Source of the DNA: Paenibacillus sp. H1-7
GTDB lineage: Bacteria > Bacillota > Bacilli > Paenibacillales > NBRC-103111
DNA: 64,000 nucleotides
Direction of reading: 5' to 3'
Assembly (NCBI RefSeq): GCF_022354825.1
Contig: NZ_CP031168.1
Coordinates: forward strand, 7,988,501 to 8,052,500
Shown one piece after another: positions 31,917 through 41,113 of this stretch (positions are counted from its first letter, which is position 1; the number at the start of each line of letters is the position of its first letter). The position numbers and the translations under genes are program-made. The notes under the pieces were generated by a model. The model was given only the letters and a program-made list of their open reading frames with translations. It did no database searches and was not told the origin of the DNA.

Positions 31917-32864
31917 GTGCAAAAAGACCGTGTTTTGAAAGGCGTTTTGATGTGCTTGTTAGCCAGCGTAGCGTGGGGAGCCATGTTTCCTGTAGCGGAG
32001 AGCGCCTTTACGTATTTGGATCCTTTTTATTTTTCCGTAATTCGCTATTCTTCGGTTTCTGTCATTTTGCTTGTTTTGCTCTGGATGAAAGAGGGCAGAC
32101 AAGCGCTTAGCTTCGGCGGTCAAGCCAAATCGCTCTGGTTTTTCGGCACGATGGCTTTTACCGTATACAATCTTCTTGTGTTTTGGGGGCAAAATCAGCT
32201 TGGAACGTCGGGCGTTATTCTTGCTTCGGTCAGCGAAGCGTTAATGCCGATCATCTCCGTGCTGGTGCTCTGGATTTATAAACAGCGCAAACCCGAAGCG
32301 CCGACCATTCTCTGCATTGCCGTTGCGCTTATTGGCTGCGTGATGGTGATTACCAAAGGCGATCTGAGCGCCTTCATGGTATCCGGCGGAGGCATGTTCC
32401 CCGTACTGCTTATTTTTCTCGGCGTATTGGGCTGGGTCATCTATACGATCGGCGGCAGCCAGTTCAAGGACTGGTCGGTTCTGCGCTACTCCACGCTTAC
32501 ATGCGTGCTGGGAACAGCCACTTCGGCCGTTATCGTGCTGATCCTTACGGCGTTTAACGTACTGCAAGCACCTACGCTGCAGACCGTATTTAACGCGGGC
32601 TACGAGCTCAGCTTCATGATTATTGTAGCGGGCCTTCTCGCCCTGATCAGCTGGAATGCGGGAATCAAGCTGCTGACGCCGATCAACGGCATCCTGTTCA
32701 TTAATTTCGTGCCTGTCACAACCTTTGTCATAACCGCGCTTCAAGGTCATAAGATGACCGTTTACGATATCGGAGGCACGCTGTTGATTATGGCCGCTCT
32801 GATCGCCAACAATGTGTATCAGCGCAAACGAAGCGGACTTGCGGCTGCCGGAGCCGCCCATTAA
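31917..32864 (+). CDS. EamA/DMT-family transporter
   Basis: A 315-residue, ten-helix metabolite exporter of the drug/metabolite transporter superfamily, made of two EamA repeats: MCLLASVAWGAMFPVAESAFTYLDPFYFSVIRY opens the first and GGGMFPVLLIFLGVLGWVIYTIGG the second. The substrate is unknown; members export amino acids or related metabolites. The start is a GTG (no in-frame ATG nearby), with GAAGAAGGTAGG upstream. It pairs divergently with the LysR gene, 186 bp away, which normally means direct control. Confidence 0.9.
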   Translation: MQKDRVLKGVLMCLLASVAWGAMFPVAESAFTYLDPFYFSVIRYSSVSVILLVLLWMKEGRQALSFGGQAKSLWFFGTMAFTVYNLLVFWGQNQLGTSGVILASVSEALMPIISVLVLWIYKQRKPEAPTILCIAVALIGCVMVITKGDLSAFMVSGGGMFPVLLIFLGVLGWVIYTIGGSQFKDWSVLRYSTLTCVLGTATSAVIVLILTAFNVLQAPTLQTVFNAGYELSFMIIVAGLLALISWNAGIKLLTPINGILFINFVPVTTFVITALQGHKMTVYDIGGTLLIMAALIANNVYQRKRSGLAAAGAAH

Positions 32865-32934
32865 TGCGGCAGACTGCCTCAACCAACGGCAACCCGCCAT
32901 AGCACTACTGTACATTCAGCGCATTAATATATGC

Positions 32935-32980
32935 AAAAAGCCGCAATTTGAACCCGATCCGTTTCTTGCGGCTTTTTTTG
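32935..32980 (+). terminator. Rho-independent terminator
   Basis: AAAAAGCCGCAA, 19-base loop, TTGCGGC followed by TTTTTTT after the EamA gene. Confidence 0.88.
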
Positions 32981-33078
32981 TTGCAAACACTGTCTCTACC
33001 AGCTACCCCGCGATCATGTGGATGCCACTGACTTTTCTGTTGTCTATGCAAATAAACTTCAGACCGAAGTTTTTGCTT

Positions 33079-34431
33079 TTACCTAGTCTGAGCCTGAGCC
33101 TTCCTCCCGCCAAGCCATTCCGTGAACAAAGCGTAATCCTCCTCCACCTGATGCGCGTAAGAGATAGCCCAATGGGCGATATAATCGCAAAACGCGTCCG
33201 TATCCGAGCCGATTGCGAGAAGAATCTCATCCTCGCTGTGGTAGGACATCAGCCCGTGCTCCATATCCGCATCCGCTCTCCCATGAAGCTTCGCCGTGAT
33301 CCGTCCCATACATTCCAGCACCGGCAGCAGATCTTCCGTCCCCGTCAGCTTGTCCGCTTTCAGCCGCTTCTTGTAAGGAGACCGCTCCCGTACGTAAAAA
33401 TCGCGGTCATCCATCGTCAAATAGCCTAAATACGGGTCCGCCTCGTGATGCATCGACTGCTGAGTGGTGATAACCCGCTTGCCCTGATGGCCAAAATACG
33501 TCCAGAACGATTCGTTGTAAGGCATAAAGTATGCCGGTACCGGGACCCGTACTTCCTTCACCTCGATGATAATATCGTCCAGCGCGTGCTCGCCGCCTTC
33601 GCCCTCAATGAGCACGTAAAAACGGTCCAATCCGATGGACGCGGTACCCGAGCCGTGCTTCACCGCCACGTCCTTGATCGAGTAATACCCGTCAGGACGC
33701 TTCGTGCTCTCCGCGAGCGAAGCCAAGTATTGCGGCCAGCTCTCCTCCAGCTTGCTGCGTTCCTCCTTCGTAGGCGGTACGATCTCCTCCGATTTCGTAA
33801 ACCGTCTTGCCGAGCGCGTCAACGTTGTAACCCCTTCTAGAAACTGCGATGCCAGCCGCTTCTCCGTCTTTTTTAACAGCTTGCGGATCGGCCCTGTAGT
33901 CCTATCCTTGTCGAAGACGAGCGTCCGCGGATCATCCTTGCGCTTCGCAAACCGTCGAATCTGATTCACGTACGCCTCCAAATACGTAGTGATCGCATTC
34001 TTCTGTCCGTCCTCTTCGATCTGCTTGGTCCGGCACACCATCGCTACGCTGACCGACATCCTAAGCAAGTCGTACAAATAGGAGCCTAGATAGCCTTCGT
34101 CAAAATCGTTCACATCGTATACGATCCGGCCTTCTTCGCTGCGGAACGCCCTGAAATTCTCGAAGTGCAAATCTCCTTGAATCCACGTCGGCCGCTCCGG
34201 CGAGCTGTGGTAAGGAAACCATTCCCGGCTCACGTCAAAATAAAACAAATACGCGCTCCCGCGGAAAAACGAAAACGGGCTTCCCGCCATCTTCGCGTAC
34301 TTTTGCAATCGCTTGTCTTCCGGCAGCCCCATCAGCTGTCCGTCGAACTCGTCGAGGACGCTTGCCAGCAGCTCTTTGCGCAGCCGTTTCTGCGTAATCC
34401 GGACGCGTTCCGTAAGCAGCTCCGTCTTCAT
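33079..34431 (-). CDS. DUF2252 family protein (kinase-like fold)
   Basis: A 450-residue uncharacterised cytoplasmic protein. The block FFRGSAYLFYFDV...TWIQGDLHFENFRAFRSEEGRIVYDVNDFDEGYLGSYLYDLLRMSVSV is the DUF2252 signature; QGDLHFENF and DVNDFDE resemble the catalytic and metal loops of aminoglycoside phosphotransferase-like kinases. The C terminus (HGRADADMEHGLMSYHSEDEILLAIGSDTDAFCDYIAHWAISYAHQVEEDYALF) is also family-typical. Substrate unknown. It stands alone between terminators. Confidence 0.88.
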   Translation of the reverse strand: MKTELLTERVRITQKRLRKELLASVLDEFDGQLMGLPEDKRLQKYAKMAGSPFSFFRGSAYLFYFDVSREWFPYHSSPERPTWIQGDLHFENFRAFRSEEGRIVYDVNDFDEGYLGSYLYDLLRMSVSVAMVCRTKQIEEDGQKNAITTYLEAYVNQIRRFAKRKDDPRTLVFDKDRTTGPIRKLLKKTEKRLASQFLEGVTTLTRSARRFTKSEEIVPPTKEERSKLEESWPQYLASLAESTKRPDGYYSIKDVAVKHGSGTASIGLDRFYVLIEGEGGEHALDDIIIEVKEVRVPVPAYFMPYNESFWTYFGHQGKRVITTQQSMHHEADPYLGYLTMDDRDFYVRERSPYKKRLKADKLTGTEDLLPVLECMGRITAKLHGRADADMEHGLMSYHSEDEILLAIGSDTDAFCDYIAHWAISYAHQVEEDYALFTEWLGGRKAQAQTR

Positions 34432-34675
34432 GGGCAGTACCTCCTCTATTTATCCCAAATTGTATATTTTCCCATGTTAGCCTACACGCCAACGACGTGT
34501 CAACGCGGCTTCCAATCCATTCCGGCAGCCGTGCCGTACCCATTTTTTCAAGCTATAATTATCCGAATCCGCGTCTCTAAAATATTGCCATAGTATTGCC
34601 AAAAAGGGGCGATTGTACCATACGACAAAAAAACTGCTTCCCCGAAAACCGGAGAAGCAGCTTTGTATCCTATTC
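34432..34675. other. Intergenic region upstream of DUF2252 gene
   Basis: Under 250 bp. A T-rich stretch and the binding-protein terminator are all that can be seen; the DUF2252 promoter must lie here. Confidence 0.5.
34627..34672 (-). terminator. Terminator of the LplBC-binding protein operon
   Basis: On the minus strand AAGCTGCTTCTCCGG, loop TTTTC, GGGGAAGCAGTTTTTTT. Confidence 0.92.
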
Positions 34676-36298
34676 TTATTTCGAAGCGTTGTAACGGTCG
34701 TACACGCCTTGGTAAATTTTCATCATTTTATCGAGGCCCATTTCGTTCAGCTTCTTCACGTAATCGTCCCATTCCTTATCGATGCCGCCGGACATCATCC
34801 ATTTCGCGGACATTTTGCTCACATATCCGTCGATATCGGTCAAGTAACGGGAAATCTGGTCATTTTCCTCGGCTGTGAAATACGCTTTAGGGAAGCCGTT
34901 GTTCACCAGGAACGGAGCGTACACGTTATCAACGTCCACCTTCGTTCTCTTGCCCGTAGACGTAACGACCTTCATGTCCTGCACCGCTTTGCCTAAGCCC
35001 CATACCGAGTAAGCCGTAGGAGGCACTTTCTTGAATTCCTCCTCCGTCGCGTTCGCCGGCAGCGGAATTTCTTCGAATTTGCCGTCCGGACGCTCCTTCA
35101 GGCTGTCGCCTCCGATGACGCCGCTGCTGAATTGAAGGGAAATTTTCGGATCGAAGGAGTAGTCGATCCAACGCATCGTAGCTTCAGGGTTCTTGTTCAC
35201 ATTGGTAATGGAGAACGAGCCTCTCAGCAAAATGCCCGCCGGATAGTCAGCCCACACCGGCTTTTGGCCGTTTGGCCCTTTCAATGGAGGCAGCGACACA
35301 TAATCCTGGTTGGTCGGGTTCCAGTCGAACGCCACGCCTACGATGCCTTTGCTCGTCTTCGCATTGAACACCTTCGCGTCCTGCGTGAAGCTCTCCTTGT
35401 CGGCCAAGCCTTCGGCGAACAGCTTGTTCACGTATTGAATCGCATCTTTAAATTGCGGCTGAACAGCCGTATAAATGACTTTGTTGTTTTCCACGGACAA
35501 ATGGTTATGTCCGACCTTGTGAATGTCGCGGTCGATCACGCCGAAGGCTCCGAACAGCGCGTTGATATCGGTATTGCTTCCGTTATTTTGCACGAAGGAC
35601 AGCGGAATTTGATCCTTTTTGCTGTTGCCGCCCAGATCGTTATCCCGGAACGCTTTCAACGTCGTATACAGCTCGTCGGTTGTCGTCGGCATAGGCAGGT
35701 TCAATTGATCGAGCCACTTTTTGTTGATGAACATCGTCGATTTGGTCCGTGCATAGGCCTCGTTAATAGTCGGCAGCGAGTAAATGTGGCCGTCCGGAGC
35801 CGTCAGCTGTTTCCGGTACGTCGGATTCTCGTCGAGCAGCTTCTTGATGTTCGGAGCATATTTATCGATAAGCCCTTCAAGCGGGATCAAAATGCCCTGC
35901 GAGCCGTATTTGACGATATCCGTATCCTCGCTCAAAATACCGTGACCGTAAAAAGCGTCAGGCAGCTCGCCGCCGGCGAACAGCAGGTTTTTCTTATCCT
36001 GCCAGCTGCTTCCCGGAGTCAGGTTCCAGTTGATGTGGATGTTCGTTTTCGCTTCGATATCCTGGAACAGCTTGTAGTCGTTCAAGTCTTTGCCTGAAGG
36101 CGGCTTGAAGCCCGCGAAGTTCAGCGTCAGCTTCTCCTTGGCGATAGGAAAATCGGTCGCGTTGATGTTGCTCGGCAGCTGCCCCGTCTTTTGGTCATCG
36201 CCGGCTGGCGCACTTTTGTCCCCTCCGCAGCCCGTTAATCCGAGAGCTACCGATAGCGTTAATGCCGTTGCGGCGACTGGCCATTTTCTGTTTTTCAT
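34676..36298 (-). CDS. Extracellular sugar-binding lipoprotein (family 1, LipO-type)
   Basis: A 540-residue substrate-binding protein of a CUT1-class ABC importer. The signal peptide ends in a lipobox, ALGLTGCGGD, with Cys near residue 24. The length (540, against about 430 for ordinary family 1 proteins) and phrases such as WDDYVKKLNEMGLDKMMKIYQGVYDRYNA are typical of the LipO/LplA group that serves complex oligosaccharides and works with LplB/LplC permeases, here directly upstream. No ATPase gene is present; such systems use a shared MsmX-type ATPase (established for Bacillus; inferred here). Confidence 0.9.
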   Translation of the reverse strand: MKNRKWPVAATALTLSVALGLTGCGGDKSAPAGDDQKTGQLPSNINATDFPIAKEKLTLNFAGFKPPSGKDLNDYKLFQDIEAKTNIHINWNLTPGSSWQDKKNLLFAGGELPDAFYGHGILSEDTDIVKYGSQGILIPLEGLIDKYAPNIKKLLDENPTYRKQLTAPDGHIYSLPTINEAYARTKSTMFINKKWLDQLNLPMPTTTDELYTTLKAFRDNDLGGNSKKDQIPLSFVQNNGSNTDINALFGAFGVIDRDIHKVGHNHLSVENNKVIYTAVQPQFKDAIQYVNKLFAEGLADKESFTQDAKVFNAKTSKGIVGVAFDWNPTNQDYVSLPPLKGPNGQKPVWADYPAGILLRGSFSITNVNKNPEATMRWIDYSFDPKISLQFSSGVIGGDSLKERPDGKFEEIPLPANATEEEFKKVPPTAYSVWGLGKAVQDMKVVTSTGKRTKVDVDNVYAPFLVNNGFPKAYFTAEENDQISRYLTDIDGYVSKMSAKWMMSGGIDKEWDDYVKKLNEMGLDKMMKIYQGVYDRYNASK

Positions 36299-36355
36299 AA
36301 GAACTTGTCCCCTCTCTATTTCTCCCTGTTATATGGTTGGCGGAAAAACCGCATT

Positions 36356-37240
36356 TTACCCTTTCAACGAGCCTACAAGCGCGCCCTTGACGAAATAACG
36401 CTGCAGGAACGGATACAATACGAGCACCGGCAAGCTGGATACGATAATAATACCGTATTTCATCAGCTCCATCCGCTTCTGCTGCTGTTGTGAGCCGTCG
36501 ACCATATCCTGAAGGTCCGAGCCTTCATTCATGATGAGAATGTTGCGCAGTATAACCTGCAGCGGCTGCATATCGTTGCTTTTCAAATAAATGAGTGCTT
36601 GGAAGTACGAGTTCCAATGACCTACCGCATAAAAGAGCACCATAACGGCCACGATCGGCATAGCGAGCGGAATCGCGATTTTGAAGAAAAACTTCATGTT
36701 CGTACAGCCGTCCAGCATCGCGGACTCTAGTACTTCGCCCGGAATATTGGACTGGAAAAACGTACGCGTAATGATCACGTTAAAGACGGAAACGGCATTC
36801 GGAATGACCATCGCCCAAATCGAATTGAGCAGCCCCAAATCTTTGACCAGCAGGTAGGTCGGGATCAGACCGCCGCCGAAAAACATCGTGAAGACAAGCA
36901 GAAACATAAATACGTTTCTTCCGACCAAATCGGTCCGCGACAGCGCATAGCCGGCCGATACTGTCAGCACGACGTTGATAGCCGTTCCGACTACCGTATA
37001 CAGCAGCGAGTTGCGGAAACCGAGCCAGATCGAGGCTTCGGACAGCAATCTTTTATAGCCGTCGAGCGTAATCTGTTCGGGGAAGAACAGCAGCTTGCCG
37101 GAATAGACGAGATCCGGGTCGGTGATGGAAGCCGTCACTACGAAATACAGCGGATAAATGACCAGCAGCAGCAAAATGGATAAGAGCGTATAGTTAGTTA
37201 TATCGAAGGCGACATCGCCCTTGGTTCTTGGCAGTTTCAT
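36356..37240 (-). CDS. lplC: Carbohydrate ABC permease, LplC-type
   Basis: A 294-residue, six-helix permease of the CUT1 MalG/LplC class. The EAA loop GEVLESAMLDGCTNMKFFFKIAIPLAMPIVAVMVLFYAVGHWNSYFQALIYL is complete, and the C terminus VLYPFLQRYFVKGALVGSLKG is typical of LplC/YtcP. The ATG follows AGGAGT. It lies 12 bp downstream of the LplB-type gene and 57 bp upstream of the binding protein gene, so the three form one operon. Confidence 0.93.
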   Translation of the reverse strand: MKLPRTKGDVAFDITNYTLLSILLLLVIYPLYFVVTASITDPDLVYSGKLLFFPEQITLDGYKRLLSEASIWLGFRNSLLYTVVGTAINVVLTVSAGYALSRTDLVGRNVFMFLLVFTMFFGGGLIPTYLLVKDLGLLNSIWAMVIPNAVSVFNVIITRTFFQSNIPGEVLESAMLDGCTNMKFFFKIAIPLAMPIVAVMVLFYAVGHWNSYFQALIYLKSNDMQPLQVILRNILIMNEGSDLQDMVDGSQQQQKRMELMKYGIIIVSSLPVLVLYPFLQRYFVKGALVGSLKG

Positions 37241-37252
37241 CGTGTCACTCCT

Positions 37253-38230
37253 TTACCATAAGCTGGTCTGCTTAAGCGATTTGGCAATTTTGTTGACCGA
37301 GATCAGCAGGATGAAGTTAATCACCGTGTTGAACAATCCGATCGCTGCAGCATAGCTGTATTGCGCCTGAACGAGACCGGCTTTGTAGACGTACGTTTGA
37401 ATCGTTTCCGATGCGTCGACGTTAAGCTGATTTTGCATCAGGTACACTTTTTCGAACCCGACGCTCATCATATGGCCCACGTTCATGATCAGCATAATAA
37501 TGACGGTAGGCATAATCGAAGGAATATCGATATTCAGCACGCGCTGGAGCTTCGATGCGCCGTCCACAACAGCCGCTTCATGCAGATCCGGATTGACCGC
37601 CGTCAACGCAGCCAGGTAGATGATCGTCCCCCAACCGACGCTCTGCCATACGCCCGACAAAACGAAGACCGTCTTAAACCAGGAAGCTTCTCCCATAAAG
37701 AAGATCGGGTTGATGCCGAACAGTCCGAGGAACGTATTGACGGCGCCTGTCTTCGGCGACAGCAGCAGGGAGACGATCCCGACCACGACGACCGTAGAAA
37801 TAAAATGCGGCGCATACGTAACCGTTTGCACGAACTTTTTAAATCGTTCGCTGGTCAGCTGATTGATCATCAGCGCCAAAATAATCGGAGCCGGGAACGC
37901 TACCAGCAGCTCGTAAACGCTGATTCCGATCGTGTTCTTAATGATTGTGCCGAATTGATACGATTCGAAGAACCGTTCGAAGTTGTCGAATCCTACCCAT
38001 GGGCTTCCGCTGTAGCCTTTGATCGGATTGAAGTTTTGGAATGCGATTTGCAGACCGTACATCGGAACATAATGAAAAATAATAAAGTAAGCCAGCGTCG
38101 GGAGCAGAAGCAAATACAAATCGTAATTGCGAATAATGCTTTGCATTTTTTTCGCCCATGCCGATTTCGAATTCTGTCCCTTTCTTTCCATCATGAGTCC
38201 GGTGCCGGCCGTGTTGGTTGATTGTGCCAT
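37253..38230 (-). CDS. lplB: Carbohydrate ABC permease, LplB-type
   Basis: A 325-residue, six-helix CUT1 permease. NYDLYLLLLPTLAYFIIFHYVPMYGLQIAFQNFNPIKGYSGSPWVGFDNFERFF is the LplB/YtcP N-terminal signature, and the EAA loop is AAVVDGASKLQRVLNIDIPSIMPTVIIMLIMNVGHMMSVGFEKVYLM. I place the start at the ATG preceded by GGAGG, although the gap is long (13 nt); 19 more codons lie upstream in frame without a ribosome binding site. First gene of the permease-permease-binding protein operon. Confidence 0.9.
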   Translation of the reverse strand: MAQSTNTAGTGLMMERKGQNSKSAWAKKMQSIIRNYDLYLLLLPTLAYFIIFHYVPMYGLQIAFQNFNPIKGYSGSPWVGFDNFERFFESYQFGTIIKNTIGISVYELLVAFPAPIILALMINQLTSERFKKFVQTVTYAPHFISTVVVVGIVSLLLSPKTGAVNTFLGLFGINPIFFMGEASWFKTVFVLSGVWQSVGWGTIIYLAALTAVNPDLHEAAVVDGASKLQRVLNIDIPSIMPTVIIMLIMNVGHMMSVGFEKVYLMQNQLNVDASETIQTYVYKAGLVQAQYSYAAAIGLFNTVINFILLISVNKIAKSLKQTSLW

Positions 38231-38826
38231 GGAATGACGTTCACCTCCGCGTGGATGTTGGATCTTGCTATTTTGGTGGGGTGACATGGTAAAACCCGAT
38301 TTGGACTTGCCCTTTCGGCGAAACCGGTGAAACCGCTTAACCCTCGTGTGACTTAATTAAACAACGGACAGTTCGCCGATGTATATAAGCGAGATTCGCC
38401 ATGAACTATGCGAAAATTGATATGCGGTGTTTTTACAGGAGAATCGGTGAAAATTGACCGGAGATATGCCGGTTTTGCCTGCGGCAGGGGCAGATCGATT
38501 GATGAGATCGTTGAGTAAGGAAATACAGTGCGCTCGCCAAAACAAGAGCAAATGAATTACGGAGATCCGCACAAACGGCGGAATAAATAGGTGTCGCACA
38601 GGCCGTACTTCGTGCGGATTCGAGCTATGCCGTACGTAAGCTTGCGCGTAGGCAAAAAGCCCTGCGCCGCGGAAGCCGCTTTGGGAAGCGGACTCCGGGA
38701 CATGCAGGGCGTAGATAACGAACATGGACTGCGGACTGCTTTACTTGAAGAAAGAGATGGCAGAGACTCCCGTATACAAGGCAGGTAGACTGGCTCAAAG
38801 GATAAAGGCTGCAAAGCAGCTCCAGG
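38231..38826. other. Promoter/leader region of the LplBC operon
   Basis: Nearly 600 bp. It contains a composite terminator for the upstream AraC gene at 38653-38710 and a cre-like sequence (TGAAACCGCTTAAC, 38328-38341), which deviates from the catabolite-control consensus at its end. No gene with a ribosome binding site seen. Confidence 0.5.
38653..38710 (-). terminator. Branched terminator after the membrane AraC gene
   Basis: On the minus strand GCCCTGC...GCAGGGC followed by TTTTT encloses a second hairpin (AGTCCGCTTCC/GGAAGCGGCTT-like), about 120 bp after the AraC stop codon. Confidence 0.7.
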
Positions 38827-41067
38827 CTATGCGCGCTGTTGCTTACGGTATTCTCCCGGCGTCACGCCGACGGACTGCTTGAACTTGCGGATAAAGCTGG
38901 ATACATCGTAATAGCCTACCTGTTGAACGATATCCTTCACCGAGTTATCGTTGGTCCGCAGCAGCAGTTTGGCCTGATCGATCCGGATCTCGTTCAGGTA
39001 GTCCATGACGGTACGTCCGGTCTGTTCCTTGAAATACCGGCTTAAGTAAGACAGCGAGAGCGAGAAATGATCCGCAATCTTTTGCACGGAGAAGTCGGAC
39101 TCGCTGTAATGGTGCAGTATATATTGCGTGATCTGCTCGATCAGCGCCGTAGACGAGGCCGGCTTGCGCTCCTTCAGCGAATCGCACAGCGTTGCGCAGG
39201 CGGTGGTGAACAGGTCGGCGATTTCGTCGAGCGTCGTGAAATCGGTCAGCGTCATGACGTCCGGAAAGCTGCCATTCGAGCTGCCCGGCTGTTTTTTCTC
39301 GATATAGGCGATAAACTTGCGAATGATGTCGTAGCACAGCTCTCTCGCGATGAACAGCGTCAACCCGCTTTGCTTCATGCGTACGGCGATTTGATTGACG
39401 GCATCGGCGATCCGGTCCGGGTTGCCGTGCTGCAGCACCATATCGATCTCCTCGAGCACCCGTCTCGGATTGAACACATCCTCATGATCGTGAGCCATCA
39501 GCTCATCGAAGAAAATCGTCCGCTGGTTGCCCCGGATCAGCTTGTAATCGATAGCCGTAGACGCTTCCAAATAAGAGCGCCCTACCTGGGCAAGCTCCGC
39601 ATACAAATTGCCGGCTCCCATTGTGATCGGCGCCTCGAAGACGGCGCTCAAATGCTCGCGAAGCTTTTCCAGCCACTGCTTCCAATCGTCCGTGGAGCTG
39701 TACACCGACATGATGAACATCGCCCGCTGCGGCTCCAGACTTTCCTTGCAATAGCCGATGCAATCACTGTCAAACTGCCGCTCCACTTCGCCGATGATGT
39801 TGTCCTTGTAGGGAATGAGCGATGCCGGAAACTCCAACAGCAGCACGGCAGTCTGAGCGAACGGGAACACGATCCCGACCTCTTCCCCCCGCTCGTTGAC
39901 CTCCTGCAGCGTTTTCATTTCGCCTTTCAGCAGGCCGACCAGCAGATGCTCCTTGATCGCCGAACGGTTCTCCTCGAGCTTCCGGCCGAGCATCCGGTTG
40001 GAATCGACCATATCGTGAATGACGCTGCCGATGGCATCGAACTCGTTCGCCCTGCGGATCGACTGGCCGCGGACCGCTTCCACCAATGCCGCCAGCCGTT
40101 GAACCGGCTTGTAGTTGAAGAGCATGATGAAATAAACGAATAAGCAGCCCACGATAAAAATGACCAGCAAGCTGTTGATCCATTCGAAAATAACGCGGTT
40201 TACGGGCGCAACAACCGATGTTTGCGGCAGCAGCATGACGTAAGTCAAGCCGCTTTTGGGCGATTTCTGGTAGGTGACGGCATACGTCTTATCCTGAATA
40301 TCCAGCTTTATATCGCCTGTGTTTCCCGTAAGCTGCCGGTAAAAATTAGGGTCGCTCAAGTAAGGCTCCTGCTTGTATGCCGACAGCACCCGTCCCTGCT
40401 GATCGAATACGACCGCATTCCCTTGGGGAAGCGTCTTCTGGGGACTCAGCCCCCTCAGCATCATATCCTCTTTCATAATGAACAGCACCGTCCCATACGG
40501 ACGCTGGCTGTTAATCGGAATCGGCACCACGTACGTAACGAGCCGCTGAACGGGAAGACCATCAATCTTGACGTCCTCCGCCGGCCGCAGCACCGGTGCG
40601 GTTAAGCTGTTCAAATCCTCGGGGAACTGCTTCTCCGACCAGTCGGCATAATGATAGAAATCGGTTACAAAGTCCTTTACTTTGTATACGCTAAGCGAGG
40701 AATACAAATAGTCCGAGCCGCGGATATGCAGCAGCACCTCGCGGATGCTGTCGTCCACGACCTTGCCTTCCAGCACTTTTCTTCCCTCGTACATGCTAAG
40801 CGGATCGTGCGTCAGCACATAAGGCGACAACTCGGGCGTCTGCGTAATCTGCCCCGCGATTTTGTTCATCTGGATCAGCTTCTGGTCTACCTCGTCCTGC
40901 ATCTTGTCCAGCATCGCCTGGTTGTTGCGCTCGACCTCGTTGCCAACAATATCGGCGAGCCGCAAATATCCTGTCGTTCCAAGAAAGAGAAGCGGAAGCA
41001 GGAGAAGCACAATAAAGGACAAAAGATATCGATAAAAGACCGGCAGCCGATTAATCGCAGATTTCAT
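38827..41067 (-). CDS. Membrane-bound AraC-type regulator with extracellular sensor (YesN/YtdP-like architecture)
   Basis: A 746-residue one-component sensor-regulator. A helix at about residues 12-33 (YLLSFIVLLLLPLLFLGTTGYL) and another at about 288-310 (SLLVIFIVGCLFVYFIMLF) bracket a roughly 250-residue extracellular sensor domain of Cache type. A short HAMP-like linker, a central GGDEF-like degenerate domain and a C-terminal AraC helix-turn-helix pair follow (FSVQKIADHFSLSLSYLSRYFKEQTGRTVMDYLNEIRIDQAKLLL and SVKDIVQQVGYYDVSSFIRKFKQSVGVTPGEYRKQ). I start at the ATG after GGGGGAGGAGT; 30 more in-frame codons upstream are unlikely. It lies 47 bp after the PL8 lyase gene and probably senses the sugar taken up by LplBC. 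Confidence 0.92.
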   Translation of the reverse strand: MKSAINRLPVFYRYLLSFIVLLLLPLLFLGTTGYLRLADIVGNEVERNNQAMLDKMQDEVDQKLIQMNKIAGQITQTPELSPYVLTHDPLSMYEGRKVLEGKVVDDSIREVLLHIRGSDYLYSSLSVYKVKDFVTDFYHYADWSEKQFPEDLNSLTAPVLRPAEDVKIDGLPVQRLVTYVVPIPINSQRPYGTVLFIMKEDMMLRGLSPQKTLPQGNAVVFDQQGRVLSAYKQEPYLSDPNFYRQLTGNTGDIKLDIQDKTYAVTYQKSPKSGLTYVMLLPQTSVVAPVNRVIFEWINSLLVIFIVGCLFVYFIMLFNYKPVQRLAALVEAVRGQSIRRANEFDAIGSVIHDMVDSNRMLGRKLEENRSAIKEHLLVGLLKGEMKTLQEVNERGEEVGIVFPFAQTAVLLLEFPASLIPYKDNIIGEVERQFDSDCIGYCKESLEPQRAMFIMSVYSSTDDWKQWLEKLREHLSAVFEAPITMGAGNLYAELAQVGRSYLEASTAIDYKLIRGNQRTIFFDELMAHDHEDVFNPRRVLEEIDMVLQHGNPDRIADAVNQIAVRMKQSGLTLFIARELCYDIIRKFIAYIEKKQPGSSNGSFPDVMTLTDFTTLDEIADLFTTACATLCDSLKERKPASSTALIEQITQYILHHYSESDFSVQKIADHFSLSLSYLSRYFKEQTGRTVMDYLNEIRIDQAKLLLRTNDNSVKDIVQQVGYYDVSSFIRKFKQSVGVTPGEYRKQQRA

Positions 41068-41113
41068 CCCAGTACTCCTCCCCCTCAAATGTTCATTGTC
41101 GACGTGTTCCCGG

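Noticed and set aside
38328-38341. cre site (catabolite control) upstream of the LplBC operon
   Set aside because: TGAAACCGCTTAAC resembles the consensus but misses its final CA, so it is mentioned only as part of the intergenic region.
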